A stretch of 64,000 nucleotides of DNA from Puia sp. (lineage in GTDB: Bacteria; Bacteroidota; Bacteroidia; Chitinophagales; Chitinophagaceae), in NCBI GenBank assembly GCA_031292515.1, contig JARLGZ010000269.1, forward strand, positions 62,001 to 126,000, in the 5' to 3' direction. The notes under the pieces were generated by a model, which saw nothing but the letters and a program-made list of their open reading frames with translations, was not told the DNA's origin and made no database searches. Of the stretch, positions 10,750-21,046 are shown in pieces; positions within the stretch are counted from its first letter, which is position 1, and each line of letters begins with the position of its first letter. Position numbers and translations under genes: made by a program.

Positions 10750-10854
10750 GCCATTGACCATTTTCCGTCAGGTAGCCCACAGATCCGGGTTACCGGTAAG
10801 CTCAAAATGTCGATCATACAGGCAATAGAATAAGGCAATAGAATATACATCATG

Positions 10855-10893
10855 AAAAGAGGGTGTCTCAATTACTTTGACACCCTCTTTTTT
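10855..10893. terminator. Bidirectional intrinsic terminator between convergent genes
   Basis: AAAAGAGGGTGTC-loop-GACACCCTCTTTTTTT. Confidence 0.85.
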
Positions 10894-10949
10894 TACGCGG
10901 GATCTTCTTTTTTCACCGGAGCCTTTCTTTGCGCGGATGTTTTTTCTTA

Positions 10950-13154
10950 TTATTTCGCCGTAGCGACCGGCTTAACCAGCTTCAGCTCGTCGATGATATT
11001 GGATGCTCCGCCAAGTTTATCGATACACCAGAGCACATACCGGATATCGACACAGATGGTCCGGTTGTAGACCGGGTCGAACGCGATCTTATGGCTTAAT
11101 GCCTCATAATTGCCGTCGAAAGCCAGGCCCACCAGTTCACCCTGTCCGTCTATGACGGGGGAACCCGAATTGCCGCCGGTGATATCATTGGTGGTAATAA
11201 AAGTCACGACGAGGTCATTTCGCGACTTGTCGATATACTGTCCGAAATCCCTCTTTTTTGCCAGCTCCACCAGCCGGGCTGGCAGATCGAATTCATAGTC
11301 TCCCGGAATATATTTCTCCAACACCCCCTTCATCGTACATGCATAATCATAATGAACCGCATCCCTCGGGCTGTAGGACTTGACATTTCCGTAGGACACA
11401 CGCATGGTGAAAGTGGCGTCGGGATAGCGTATTTTTTTCGGATCCATCTGCATAATGCCTTTCAGATAGAGCCGGCCCAACTCGTTATTCTTCGCGGTAA
11501 ATTGCTGGTAATACGGGAAGTACTTCCCTTGCCAGTTCTTCAGGAAAGTGCTGGCGTGTTTATAGGCGGGATCTCCCTGCAAAACGGTGGCATCCGGGTT
11601 GGCGACGAAGGCATTCCATTTCATGTCGTCGAAGAGTAAGGTACCGTTGAATACCGCGGCCGCATATTTTTCAAAGGTGTTCGGGTTGCTGAGGTCCCCA
11701 TAACTGCCTTTCAGACTTTCAAAGAATCCGATGGGGAACTGGCTCCTGTCGATGTCATTATAATACATCGATGTGGTGACCGCAAGGATATGCTGATCGG
11801 AAATCCTGTTCTCTTCTTTCAGAAAGACCTTTCGGGCTTCGGACGCAGCGGCAACCGCTTTTTTGATATCACCACCGCCCTGCTTTACGAGCACGTTTTC
11901 CACCTGCTGCAGGGTAGCGGCAAAAGCCATGAGATGACACCCGAGGACGCCCTCCAGCAGATATACCCGCTGCTTGGAATAGGGACGCCATTCATCATAG
12001 GCCTTTGCCCATTCTGTAAACAGGTTCTCGAATTCGGGCTTGCCTTCTGCCCATTTCCGGAAAGCTTCCTCCTGTACTTTTTTCTGGTCGTAGATGCCGT
12101 ATTTTACCAGCTGTTTGGATTCCCCGTCGTAGAATTTCCAATAATTCGCGATGCTGGCATAGCTCGGAGCCAGCTGCAGTTTTATACCCGGGTCTTTCTT
12201 CATCTCTTCGAACATATATTTAAGACGGATGTCCCGGAGTTTTACCAGGATCGGGTTGTCGATGTCGAGCTTTTGTTTGATGCCATATGAGGTCTCATAA
12301 CGGTTCGTCGAACCGGGATAGCCGTAGATCATCGCAAAATCACCGTCTTTAAGACCTTTCAGCGAGACTGGAAGGGAATATTTCGGCTTCAGCGGGATAT
12401 CTTCCGGAGAATAATTCGAGGGGCCGCCGTCCTTGCTCATATAGACCCGAAAAATGGAGAAATCACCGGTATGCCGCGGCCATTCCCAGTTGTCGGTATC
12501 TCCGCCGAACTTGCCCACGCTTTCGGGCGGCGCGCCGACCAGCCGGATATCATTGTACACCTGGTAGACAAATACCAGGAACTGGTTGCCTTTAAACAGC
12601 GTACTGACCTTCCCGAGGATGCTTTTTGATTCGTCGGAATAACGCTTATTAATTTCCGTTATGACGGACTGCACTTTGGCGGCCCTGTCGGCGTCATTGA
12701 GGCCTTTGACCGAGTCTTCGATCTCTTTGGTCACGTCTTCGATTTTCAGCAGGAAGTCGGCATGGAGGCCCTGTGCGGGAATTTCCTCGGCCTTGCTGTG
12801 GGCGTAGAAACCATCCCGCAGGTAGTTGTGTTCAACGGAGCTGGCGGAGGTAATAGCCGCATAGCCGCAGTGGTGGTTGGTGAAGATCAGGCCTTCATTG
12901 CTCACGATCTCTCCGGTACAGCCATTGCCGAAGATAATCACGGCATCCTTTATAGATGCCTTATTGATACTGTAAAGCTGCTCTTTGGTGAGCTTCAGCC
13001 CTTTTTTCACCATGTCTGCATAGACCTGTTCTCCCAGCAGGAGCGGCAGCCACATCCCCTCGTCGGCAAAGCCGCGGAGCAGGGTGATGGATAGGAACAG
13101 GGTTAAAAAGAGCTGTTTGGAAAGCAATCTTGCGGAGCGGGATCTGCCTGTCAT
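10950..13154 (-). CDS. S46 family dipeptidyl-peptidase (DPP7/DPP11 family, DPP7-like)
   Basis: 734 aa; FTNHHCGYAAI, GGDTDNWEWPRHTGDF, TGGNSGSPVIDGQGELVGLAFDGNYE. Confidence 0.9.
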   Translation of the reverse strand: MTGRSRSARLLSKQLFLTLFLSITLLRGFADEGMWLPLLLGEQVYADMVKKGLKLTKEQLYSINKASIKDAVIIFGNGCTGEIVSNEGLIFTNHHCGYAAITSASSVEHNYLRDGFYAHSKAEEIPAQGLHADFLLKIEDVTKEIEDSVKGLNDADRAAKVQSVITEINKRYSDESKSILGKVSTLFKGNQFLVFVYQVYNDIRLVGAPPESVGKFGGDTDNWEWPRHTGDFSIFRVYMSKDGGPSNYSPEDIPLKPKYSLPVSLKGLKDGDFAMIYGYPGSTNRYETSYGIKQKLDIDNPILVKLRDIRLKYMFEEMKKDPGIKLQLAPSYASIANYWKFYDGESKQLVKYGIYDQKKVQEEAFRKWAEGKPEFENLFTEWAKAYDEWRPYSKQRVYLLEGVLGCHLMAFAATLQQVENVLVKQGGGDIKKAVAAASEARKVFLKEENRISDQHILAVTTSMYYNDIDRSQFPIGFFESLKGSYGDLSNPNTFEKYAAAVFNGTLLFDDMKWNAFVANPDATVLQGDPAYKHASTFLKNWQGKYFPYYQQFTAKNNELGRLYLKGIMQMDPKKIRYPDATFTMRVSYGNVKSYSPRDAVHYDYACTMKGVLEKYIPGDYEFDLPARLVELAKKRDFGQYIDKSRNDLVVTFITTNDITGGNSGSPVIDGQGELVGLAFDGNYEALSHKIAFDPVYNRTICVDIRYVLWCIDKLGGASNIIDELKLVKPVATAK

Positions 13155-13237
13155 AAATATAATTTTTGCAGTAGCAAACCTACTGCAAAAATTAATAGAC
13201 TACCCCGGAAATGCGGCTTCTTTTCCCGGTTAAATTC

Positions 13238-13666
13238 TTAGTTCAATTCCTTTACTTCCACGTCTTCCACCAGGCGGGTATTGGTGTTGACTTCAAAAAC
13301 CTGTGACGTGTTGTCGCCGTAATTCGTGATCGTGAAAACAAGTTTATCCGCATCTGTCCCTTCCAGTTTGAATTTCTTGTCAAACTTCTTATCGGTAAAA
13401 GAACCCTGGAAGATCAGCGTGCCTTCTGCATCCTGTACCTTCACAGAGAAGCGGGCGCCTGTATTGTTGTCGTAAATGACATTGAACAGACGCTCTCCGT
13501 CCGGGGCGCCGAGATACTTCACTTCGGCCGTTTTATCCCCTTCGCCGCCCGGTTGCTGATGACCGGCGTCGGCGCGGGTTGTCAGGCTGGTAACCAGCAG
13601 GATTGCCGATACAAAGGCAACATTTAAAAATCTTTTAGTTTTTGTGTTGATAGTTTGCATTTTCAT
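13238..13666 (-). CDS. Small secreted protein of unknown function, paralogue of next gene
   Basis: 142 aa, signal peptide; EVKYLGAPDGERLFNVIYDNNTGARFSVKVQDAEGTLIFQGSFTDKKFDKKFKL...NTRLVEDVEVKELN. Confidence 0.7.
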   Translation of the reverse strand: MKMQTINTKTKRFLNVAFVSAILLVTSLTTRADAGHQQPGGEGDKTAEVKYLGAPDGERLFNVIYDNNTGARFSVKVQDAEGTLIFQGSFTDKKFDKKFKLEGTDADKLVFTITNYGDNTSQVFEVNTNTRLVEDVEVKELN

Positions 13667-13704
13667 AAAAGTTCTTTTTAATTTGTTAACAATTCTCTAT
13701 ACGC

Positions 13705-14118
13705 CTAATTCACCTTTCTGATGGCGATATCTTCCACGTAACGGGTATTCACATTGATCGCAAAACTTTGGGACAGATCGGCATCCTTGAAATTCCTGAT
13801 GACGAACGTGAGTTTGCTTTTATCGGAGGTGGGGAACTTGAAGTTTTTCTCAAAGCTCTTTTCGGTATACACACGCTGGAAAAGCTGTGCATTGTCCTGG
13901 TCCAATACGATCACACTGAATTTTTTTCCTTCTGGATTTTTAAAGGCCACGTTGAAGGATACCATCCCATCCTGTGTGCCCAGGTATCTGACAACGGCAT
14001 CCTTGCTTCTCCCGGATGGTTCGTCGCCGGCCGATTGAGCCTGCGCAGCAATGACGCCTGCAAGAAACAGAATGCCTAGAAAGAACTTACTTGTCACAGA
14101 GATAATACGCCGCTTCAT
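13705..14118 (-). CDS. Small secreted protein of unknown function, paralogue of previous gene
   Basis: Start moved to MKRRIISVTSKFFLGILFLAGVIAAQAQ (signal peptide); AVVRYLGTQDGMVSFNVAFKNPEGKKFSVIVLDQDNAQLFQRVYTEKSFEKNFKF...NTRYVEDIAIRKVN aligns with the neighbour. Confidence 0.7.
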   Translation of the reverse strand: MKRRIISVTSKFFLGILFLAGVIAAQAQSAGDEPSGRSKDAVVRYLGTQDGMVSFNVAFKNPEGKKFSVIVLDQDNAQLFQRVYTEKSFEKNFKFPTSDKSKLTFVIRNFKDADLSQSFAINVNTRYVEDIAIRKVN

Positions 14119-14138
14119 ATAAATGGTTTTTAATGACT

Positions 14139-14250
14139 GAATAACTGTTTGAATATGGCGGACAATCGTTTGGAATTGAATGGATAATCGTTTGGAATTA
14201 GGCCGGACAACCATTTTGAAAATGACAGGACAACCGCGTGGAAGGCAGCA
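14139..14250. repeat. Degenerate ~22-bp periodic direct repeats in the leader of the 13705..14118 gene
   Basis: gaataactgtttgaata (14139), ggacaatcgtttggaatt (14160), ggataatcgtttggaatt (14182), ggacaaccattttgaaa (14204), ggacaaccgcgtggaag (14228). Confidence 0.6.
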
Positions 14251-14477
14251 ATAGGGATGGCAAAGACTGGCAGTGATGTTTTAGCAGTAATGTTTTATAT
14301 GACTGGAGCAATCCCGGTGGCGGGCAATCCGGCAAGCTGGAAAACAATCGTGGAATAAAGAACCCTGGCAGGTTCTTCCCTTATTTTATAAATGCAAATA
14401 TATGAATTTTTTCAGGCAGATCTCATCAAAAAAATGAAGTTTATGTTAATTCTAAAATATACAATTAATCGTAATAT

Positions 14478-15518
14478 TTAAAATGCGCTGGCAGTGGCCG
14501 TAGGATCGGGCCTGCCATGTCCCCCCTCCTCGTTGAGTGCCTTCCAGAGCTTGTCTTTTAACTCCTGGAGGCCTAGTTGCTGGATAGAAGAGATGAAAAC
14601 ATGCGGGATATGAGGAGGCAGTTCCCCTGCGATCGCCTGCCGGAGATCTTCATCCAGCATATCGCTCTTACTGATAGCGATGACGAATTGTTTATGCAGG
14701 AGTTCCGGATTGTATTTTTCCAGTTCATGGACCAGGATATTGAACTCTTCCCGGTGATCGCTGCTGTCCGCCGGAATCAGGAAGAGCAGGACCGGATTGC
14801 GTTCGATATGACGAAGGAAGCGGTGTCCGAGCCCCTTGCCTTCTGCCGCCCCTTCAATGATCCCGGGCAGATCGGCAACACAAAAGGATTTGCCGTCGCG
14901 GTAAGCGACCATGCCCAACTGTGGGGTCAGGGTGGTAAACGCATAGTCCGCGATCTTGGGTTTGGCAGCTGTGATCACAGAAAGGAGAGTGGACTTGCCC
15001 GCATTGGGGAAACCGACCAGCCCCACATCCGCCAAAACTTTTAATTCCAGCACCTTCCAACCTTCCACGCCCGCTTCTCCGGGTTGTGCATGCTCAGGGG
15101 CCTGGTTGGTAGGCGTGGCAAAATGAGAATTCCCCAGACCCCCTCTCCCTCCCTTGATCCAGACGACCTCTTGCCCATCTTCCAGGATCTCGGCTTCCTT
15201 GACGCCGGTCTCGTCGTCTTTGGCCAGAGTTCCCAGGGGAACATCGATAATGATGTCTTTTCCAAAACGGCCGGTGCAATTGTTCCCGCTGCCGCCTTCA
15301 CCGTCTTCCGCCAGTACATTTTTATAGTACCGCAGGTGCAGCAAGGTCCAGAGATTCTTATTTCCCCGCAGGATGATATGCGCTCCCCTTCCCCCGTCCC
15401 CGCCATCCGGACCGGCCATACCGTTGAATTTGGTACGCATGAAATGTTTGCTGCCGGCTCCGCCGTGCCCGCTCCTGCAAAATATCCTGATCTGGTCTAC
15501 AAAGTTTGATTTCTCCAC
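14478..15518 (-). CDS. obg: GTPase ObgE/CgtA
   Basis: 346 aa; N-terminal Obg fold ([14 protein letters not shown]), [37 protein letters not shown]. Confidence 0.95.
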   Translation of the reverse strand: MEKSNFVDQIRIFCRSGHGGAGSKHFMRTKFNGMAGPDGGDGGRGAHIILRGNKNLWTLLHLRYYKNVLAEDGEGGSGNNCTGRFGKDIIIDVPLGTLAKDDETGVKEAEILEDGQEVVWIKGGRGGLGNSHFATPTNQAPEHAQPGEAGVEGWKVLELKVLADVGLVGFPNAGKSTLLSVITAAKPKIADYAFTTLTPQLGMVAYRDGKSFCVADLPGIIEGAAEGKGLGHRFLRHIERNPVLLFLIPADSSDHREEFNILVHELEKYNPELLHKQFVIAISKSDMLDEDLRQAIAGELPPHIPHVFISSIQQLGLQELKDKLWKALNEEGGHGRPDPTATASAF

Positions 15519-15585
15519 ACACGGTTATTGAGCGGCGAAGTTACGAACAGAATTCGTTAATCGGGAGCATTCGTCCCCGAAGGCG

Positions 15586-16188
15586 CTAGTTCGTCTTCTT
15601 CCACGGTTTATAAAGGGGTGCCCCGGTCTGCGCGATGCCCGGGTAGCCGGCAGGTAATTCCCGCAAAGGATCGCAAGGCTGCCAACCCTCCTGCATCTCC
15701 CGGGGTAGCGACTGGTAAAGCGCCGTTCCGGCAGTCTTCCAGTCCAGCATCTCCTCGCTGACCTCGCGGATGATCCGTCCGGGATTGCCGGCCACCAGGC
15801 TCCTGGCGGGAATTTTTTCACCGGCCTTTACAAAACTCAACGCGCCGATGATACACTCATCCCCCAGTTCTACCTCGTCCATGATGACACTGTTCATGCC
15901 TACCAGGCAGTTCCGGCCGATACAGGCGCCATGAACCACGGCGCCGTGACCAATATGCGCGCCTTCTTTCAGCAACACTGCAACACCGGGGAACATATGG
16001 ATCGTACAGTTTTCCTGGATATTACAACCATCTTCCACGATGATCCTCCCCCAGTCTCCACGCAAGGCGGCGCCGGGACCGACATAGACATTCCTTCCGA
16101 TGATCACCTGTCCTGTGACAGTAGCCTGGGGATGGATAAAAGATGATTCGTGGACAACGGGAATGACACCTTTGAATGAATAAATCAT
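15586..16188 (-). CDS. paaY: Hexapeptide-repeat protein PaaY (gamma-carbonic-anhydrase-like)
   Basis: Start at MIYSFKGVIPVVHESSFIHPQATVTGQVIIGRNVYVGPGAALRGDWGRI; in the paa cluster. Confidence 0.82.
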   Translation of the reverse strand: MIYSFKGVIPVVHESSFIHPQATVTGQVIIGRNVYVGPGAALRGDWGRIIVEDGCNIQENCTIHMFPGVAVLLKEGAHIGHGAVVHGACIGRNCLVGMNSVIMDEVELGDECIIGALSFVKAGEKIPARSLVAGNPGRIIREVSEEMLDWKTAGTALYQSLPREMQEGWQPCDPLRELPAGYPGIAQTGAPLYKPWKKTN

Positions 16189-16240
16189 AAGCCAATGAAT
16201 AAAACAGATTACAGGTTGGATGCCCCTTACCGGCTGCATG

Positions 16241-17017
16241 TTACTCCCCCTTGAAAACCGGTGCTCTCTTTTCGAGAAAGGCAGCCACCCCCTCCCTGAA
16301 ATCATCGGTATGAGAGGCGGCATACTGAAGACGATCCTCTTCCTGCAATTGCTGTTCGAACGAATTCGTGAAAGAGGCATTCAGGGCGCGTTTGGTATAG
16401 GCAAGACTCTTTGTGGGCATCCCGGCAAGCGTCTTTGCGATTTTCATCGTCTCTACCCCGAAGATCTCATCGGGGTAGACCTTATACAGCAGACCCCAAC
16501 GCTCTGCCTCGGCTGCACTGAGCTTATCGCCTAACATCATCAGCGCGGAAGCCTTCTGCCAACCGATCAACCGGGGCAGCAGGAAAGTGCCTCCACTGTC
16601 CGGGATGAGACCGATCCTGGAAAATGCCTGGATGAACACCGAAGACGAAGCCGCCAGGATCACGTCGCAACAAAGGGCGATATTCGCCCCGGCTCCCGCC
16701 GCCACTCCATTTACGGCCGCGATAACCGGTTTGGGTAAAGCGCGGATCCGGGTGACGATCGGGTTGTAATGCTCGTGAAGAATGCTGACCATCCCCGGTC
16801 CCTCTGGGTCGGTAATCTCCGAGAGATCCTGCCCGGCGCTAAACCCTTTCCCCGCACCTGTTATATAGACGGCCCGTACTGCCGGCGAGGCGGCGCACTC
16901 ATCAAGAAGACGCTGAAGCGACAGCGCCATTTCCCGGTTAAAGGAATTGAGCCTCTCTGGACGGTTCAGCGTCAGGATGGCGATATCGTTTTCTATGGAG
17001 AATAATATGGAAGACAT
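16241..17017 (-). CDS. paaG: Enoyl-CoA hydratase/isomerase, PaaG-type (ring-epoxide isomerase)
   Basis: 258 aa; crotonase fold RPERLNSFNREM, GKGFSAGQDLSEI, AVNGVAAGAGANIALCCD; position in paa cluster. Confidence 0.82.
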   Translation of the reverse strand: MSSILFSIENDIAILTLNRPERLNSFNREMALSLQRLLDECAASPAVRAVYITGAGKGFSAGQDLSEITDPEGPGMVSILHEHYNPIVTRIRALPKPVIAAVNGVAAGAGANIALCCDVILAASSSVFIQAFSRIGLIPDSGGTFLLPRLIGWQKASALMMLGDKLSAAEAERWGLLYKVYPDEIFGVETMKIAKTLAGMPTKSLAYTKRALNASFTNSFEQQLQEEDRLQYAASHTDDFREGVAAFLEKRAPVFKGE

Positions 17018-17103
17018 GTCGCTGTTTCGGATTTAAAGATCAACGGCCTGTAAGGTCAATGACAGATGAGATGAATCGTTTTTCAAATTAATGACATCTA
17101 AAG

Positions 17104-17601
17104 TCAATGACATTTAAAATAATCAAAAGGCTCCTGGCAGGTCCGGCATTGATAAAGTGCCTTGCAGGGCGTGGAACCGAACCGGCTGATAAGCCGGGTA
17201 TCATAAGAGTTGCATCTCGGACAAGGGATCGCCTCTTCTTCGTGGAATGCCCGGGTATGGCAGACGGGTTGACCGGGAAGCGGGGGTGCGATACCAAAAG
17301 CCTTTAACTTGTCCTTTCCTTTTTCCGAGATCCAGTCCGTCGTCCAGGCCGGCGAAAGTTCAGTCCTGACCTGCACATTCCCATAACCCGCCTTTCGCAG
17401 GGTATTGTACACATCGAGTATGATCGCTTCCAGGGCAGGGCATCCGCTGTAGGTCGGCGTCAGCGCCACGACAACCGAATCCGTCTCCGTTTCGATCTTT
17501 CTGATGATACCCAGATCGATGACGGACAATACCGGGATTTCTGGGTCGCAGACCGTTTCCAGCAGACCCCGCACCTCTTTCTCAATAATCCGGTAATCCA
17601 T
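17104..17601 (-). CDS. paaD: Phenylacetyl-CoA epoxidase subunit PaaD
   Basis: Start at MDYRIIEKEVRGLLETVCDPEIPVLSVIDLGIIRK; C-terminal zinc ribbon CPRCNSYDTRLISRFGSTPCKALYQCRTC. Confidence 0.88.
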   Translation of the reverse strand: MDYRIIEKEVRGLLETVCDPEIPVLSVIDLGIIRKIETETDSVVVALTPTYSGCPALEAIILDVYNTLRKAGYGNVQVRTELSPAWTTDWISEKGKDKLKAFGIAPPLPGQPVCHTRAFHEEEAIPCPRCNSYDTRLISRFGSTPCKALYQCRTCQEPFDYFKCH

Positions 17602-17620
17602 ATCCTGATGTTTTACAACC

Positions 17621-18466
17621 TTACCATTCGCAACCGGGGTAGGCCCGCTGCAGGAATTGCATCTCTGCCAGCAGATATCCAAGATGCTCCGTATGCTGAC
17701 CTTCCTTGCCTCCCGCCCTGCTCCGTGTCATTATCGCCGAACCCGTGTGTGCAGAACCATTGCTTGTCCCGTCTTCCGGGGGAAATAGACCGGCCCTCGC
17801 CAACGTTTCAAGGATCGTGTCCTCCCAGGGCAACCTGCAGGAGGAGAGATCGGCCCCATATCCTTCCGCCAGCAGTTCCTGTTCGTAGGGGGCCGCAACG
17901 AATAACTCACCTGTAAACAGCCATAGGTCTTCCAGGGCATGCCTCATACGGCGATGGCTCTCCGCCGTTCCGTCCCCCAGCCGGATCACCCATTCGCTGC
18001 TCCACCTCAGATGATAGGCCACTTCCTTGATCGATTTTTCCGCGATGGCAGCCACCTGTTGATCGTCACGCTGCTTCAATCGGTCATAGAGGAGGAACTG
18101 GAAGGCGCTGAAAAGAAATTGTCTCAGGACGGTCTTCCCCCAGTCACCATTGGGCTGCTCCACCAACAGACAGTTTTTATAATCCCGGCTGTCACGAAAG
18201 TAAGCCAGTGTATCCTCGGAAACCTCGCCGCTGACCTTCACACCCGGCAAAACCTTTTCCTTCATCCCCCTTTCCCTGTTGACAAGCCGGGCCGCATATT
18301 GATACAGGTTTCTCGCCTGGCCGATCAGGTCGAGCGATATATTTGAGAGGGCGATATCCTGTTCCAGGATCGGCCCATGCCCCGTCCATTCGCTGTTCCG
18401 ATGTCCCAGGATCAGGGAATCGTCGGCCAGGTGCAGCAAATAGTGGATATGTTGATCTCTCCGCAT
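17621..18466 (-). CDS. paaC: Phenylacetyl-CoA epoxidase subunit PaaC
   Basis: 281 aa; LLHLADDSLILGHRNSEWTGHGPILEQDIALSNISLDLIGQARNLY. Confidence 0.9.
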   Translation of the reverse strand: MRRDQHIHYLLHLADDSLILGHRNSEWTGHGPILEQDIALSNISLDLIGQARNLYQYAARLVNRERGMKEKVLPGVKVSGEVSEDTLAYFRDSRDYKNCLLVEQPNGDWGKTVLRQFLFSAFQFLLYDRLKQRDDQQVAAIAEKSIKEVAYHLRWSSEWVIRLGDGTAESHRRMRHALEDLWLFTGELFVAAPYEQELLAEGYGADLSSCRLPWEDTILETLARAGLFPPEDGTSNGSAHTGSAIMTRSRAGGKEGQHTEHLGYLLAEMQFLQRAYPGCEW

Positions 18467-18476
18467 CGGGTAACGA

Positions 18477-18803
18477 TTACATATTTTTCAATTCATCCGG
18501 CAGCACATAAAAAGTCGGATGCCGGTAAATTTTGTCATTGGCGGGATCATAGAGGGCCCCCGCTTCATCCGGATCGGAGGCATGAAGATGCCTGCTTTCA
18601 ACGACCCAGATGCTCACCCCTTCCATGCGGCGGGTATATACATCGCGCGCATTTTCGATGGCCATCCGGGCATCTGCAGCATGCAGGCTGCCGGCATGTT
18701 TGTGGTCCAGTCCCTGCCTGCTTCGGATAAACACTTCCCAAAGAGGCCAGCTTCCCGCCCGGGGGGAAGGATTGTTTGAGGAGAGCTCATTTTCAGGATT
18801 CAT
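18477..18803 (-). CDS. paaB: Phenylacetyl-CoA epoxidase subunit PaaB
   Basis: 108 aa; [49 protein letters not shown]. Confidence 0.92.
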   Translation of the reverse strand: MNPENELSSNNPSPRAGSWPLWEVFIRSRQGLDHKHAGSLHAADARMAIENARDVYTRRMEGVSIWVVESRHLHASDPDEAGALYDPANDKIYRHPTFYVLPDELKNM

Positions 18804-19777
18804 GATTTTTCGGAATTTTCTTTGACAGAAGAGATTCGTTTGTTTTGCAAACGCAGTTCATGGGCGGTCGCCGCTTCCCTCACCCAGGCGCCTTCTTCAT
18901 GCGCCCGCACCCTGGCGGCCATCCTCTCCCGGTTGCAAGGCCCATTCCCGTTTATCACGTTGCGAAACTCTTCCCAGTCGATCGGGCCGAAATCATACTG
19001 GCCGGTTTGTTCGTTCCAAACCAGGTCGGGATCGGGCAGGGTCATCCCCAGTATTTTCACCTGCTCAGCGCAGACATTGACAAAGCGCTGCCGCAGCTCG
19101 TCATTCGTAAAGCGTTTGATCTTCCATCGCATGCTCTGCCCGGTATGGGGAGAGGCATCGTCGGAGGGGCCGAACATCATGATAGAAGGCCACCACCAGC
19201 GGTTGATGGCATCCTGGCACATCCTCTTCTGCGCGGCGCTGCCCCGGCTGAGGGTCAGCAGGATCTCGAAACCCTGTCGCTGATGGAAGCTCTCTTCCTT
19301 GCAAATCCTCACCATCGCCCTGGAATAGGGACCATAGGAACTCCTGCAAAGAGGAACCTGGTTCATAATGGCGGCTCCGTCGACCAGCCAGCCGATGACC
19401 CCGATATCCGCCCAGGTCAGGGTGGGGTAATTGAATATGGAAGAATATTTGGCCTTGCCGGTATGCAACTGGTCGATCATCTCGTCCCTCGAAATACCCA
19501 GGGTCTCGGCCGCGGCATAGAGATACAGCCCATGACCCGCCTCATCCTGCACCTTTGCGATCAGCGTCACTTTTCTCCGAAGGGAAGGCGCCCGCGTAAT
19601 CCAGTTGCCCTCCGGCAGCATACCGACGATCTCGCTATGCGCATGCTGCGAGATCTGCCGGATTAGCATCCTGCGATAGGCATCGGGCATCCAGTCCCGC
19701 GGTTCTATACGGATCTCCCGGTCGATACGATCCTGGAAACCCTTCTCCGGTTCCTGTATGGATAAAGAATCGTTCAT
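18800..19777 (-). CDS. paaA: Phenylacetyl-CoA epoxidase subunit PaaA
   Basis: Likely start [19 protein letters not shown] (track start 19822); [38 protein letters not shown]. Confidence 0.92.
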   Translation of the reverse strand: MNDSLSIQEPEKGFQDRIDREIRIEPRDWMPDAYRRMLIRQISQHAHSEIVGMLPEGNWITRAPSLRRKVTLIAKVQDEAGHGLYLYAAAETLGISRDEMIDQLHTGKAKYSSIFNYPTLTWADIGVIGWLVDGAAIMNQVPLCRSSYGPYSRAMVRICKEESFHQRQGFEILLTLSRGSAAQKRMCQDAINRWWWPSIMMFGPSDDASPHTGQSMRWKIKRFTNDELRQRFVNVCAEQVKILGMTLPDPDLVWNEQTGQYDFGPIDWEEFRNVINGNGPCNRERMAARVRAHEEGAWVREAATAHELRLQNKRISSVKENSEKS

Positions 19778-19799
19778 GGCAAGGCAATGGGTTTGCAGC

Positions 19800-19807
19800 C
19801 AAAGGTA
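19800..19807 (-). promoter_or_regulatory. Candidate -7 element TACCTTTG of paaA promoter
   Basis: Minus-strand TACCTTTG (TAnnTTTG) 23 nt upstream of the paaA ATG. Confidence 0.55.
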
Positions 19808-19825
19808 CATTTTTCCACCCAAAAA

Positions 19826-19839
19826 CTAACGACTGTTAG
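19826..19839. promoter_or_regulatory. Candidate TetR operator upstream of paaA
   Basis: CTAACGACTGTTAG; same motif as at 21675..21688. Confidence 0.65.
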
Positions 19840-20937
19840 CTATTTGTTGTCGAAATCCACTACCACTCTCGCGGTCCGCGGGTGTGACTGGCAGGTGAGA
19901 ACAAAGCCGGCCGCCAGCTCATCGGCTTCAAGGGCATAGTTAGTTTCCATATACACTTCACCTTCGGTTACCCGTGCCCGACAGGTGCAGCAGACGCCCC
20001 CTTTGCAGGCATAGGGGAGGTCGATTCCTTCCAGCAGCGCCGCATCGAGTATCGGCGCGCCCTCATAAGGCAGGTCGAATTCGACACTATTGCCGTCGAG
20101 CCGGATCACGACACGACCCGACTTTCCGGCAGGGTCTTTTTTCCCGGGCGAAACGGATGAGGATACTCCCCCGGGCTCACCGGCCATTCCCGGCGTATGG
20201 AACAGCTCAAAATGGATTTTTTTCGGATCGAATCCTTGCTGGTTTTCCAGCCAGTCTCTTACGCCAAAGATCATTTCTTTGGGCCCGCAGAGAAAGATTT
20301 CGTCCATTTCAGAAAAGGATATCAGCTTCCCGTCCATCTCCCGGCATTTCTCGGGGCCAATCCTGCCGCGTCCTACAGGAGTGTCTGTCTTCTCCCGGCT
20401 CAGGATATGGTGGAGGGTGAAGCGATCCATATAACGGTCTTTAAGGGCTTCCAACTGTTCCCTGAAGATGATGGAGCCCCGGCTCCGGCTACCGTAAACC
20501 AAGGTGAATTCGCTCCGGACTTCCGTCGCCAGCGTAGTCCTGATGATCGAAAGCAGGGGAGTAATACCGCTTCCTGCGGCAAACGCCAGGTATTTTTTGT
20601 CCCGCCGCGGATCCAGTTCCGTATAGAATTTTCCGGAAGGCGGCAGCACATCGAGCAGATCGCCGGGTTGCAGCCTGTCATTGGCATAGACGGAAAACCG
20701 GCCATTCGCGACCCTTTTCACCGCCACTCTCAACTCGTTATCAAGCGGACTGCTGCAGATCGAATAGGAACGCCTGATATCCTCTCCTTCCAGGGTAGCC
20801 CTTAATGTGACGTTCTGACCCTGCCGGAAGCGGAATCTCTCTGCCAGGGCAGGGGGAATGATAAAAGAGAGGGAAACACAGTCGGCAGTCTCCCGACGGA
20901 TATCTTTGATTGCCAGTTGATAGAAATGTGATGCCAT
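19840..20937 (-). CDS. paaE: Phenylacetyl-CoA epoxidase reductase subunit PaaE
   Basis: 365 aa; FAD/NAD reductase (RRSYSICSSP, FAAGSGITPLLSII) plus C-terminal 2Fe-2S CKGGVCCTCRARV. Confidence 0.9.
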   Translation of the reverse strand: MASHFYQLAIKDIRRETADCVSLSFIIPPALAERFRFRQGQNVTLRATLEGEDIRRSYSICSSPLDNELRVAVKRVANGRFSVYANDRLQPGDLLDVLPPSGKFYTELDPRRDKKYLAFAAGSGITPLLSIIRTTLATEVRSEFTLVYGSRSRGSIIFREQLEALKDRYMDRFTLHHILSREKTDTPVGRGRIGPEKCREMDGKLISFSEMDEIFLCGPKEMIFGVRDWLENQQGFDPKKIHFELFHTPGMAGEPGGVSSSVSPGKKDPAGKSGRVVIRLDGNSVEFDLPYEGAPILDAALLEGIDLPYACKGGVCCTCRARVTEGEVYMETNYALEADELAAGFVLTCQSHPRTARVVVDFDNK

Positions 20938-21046
20938 TTTTTAGACTTATTGAAGCGATGGGCCTGCCGGGGGTCTCCTGCCGGGGGCTTATTTCTCAAT
21001 CCTGGTTCACTGCCCCATACTTGTTCAACCCCTATATCCCCAATTC

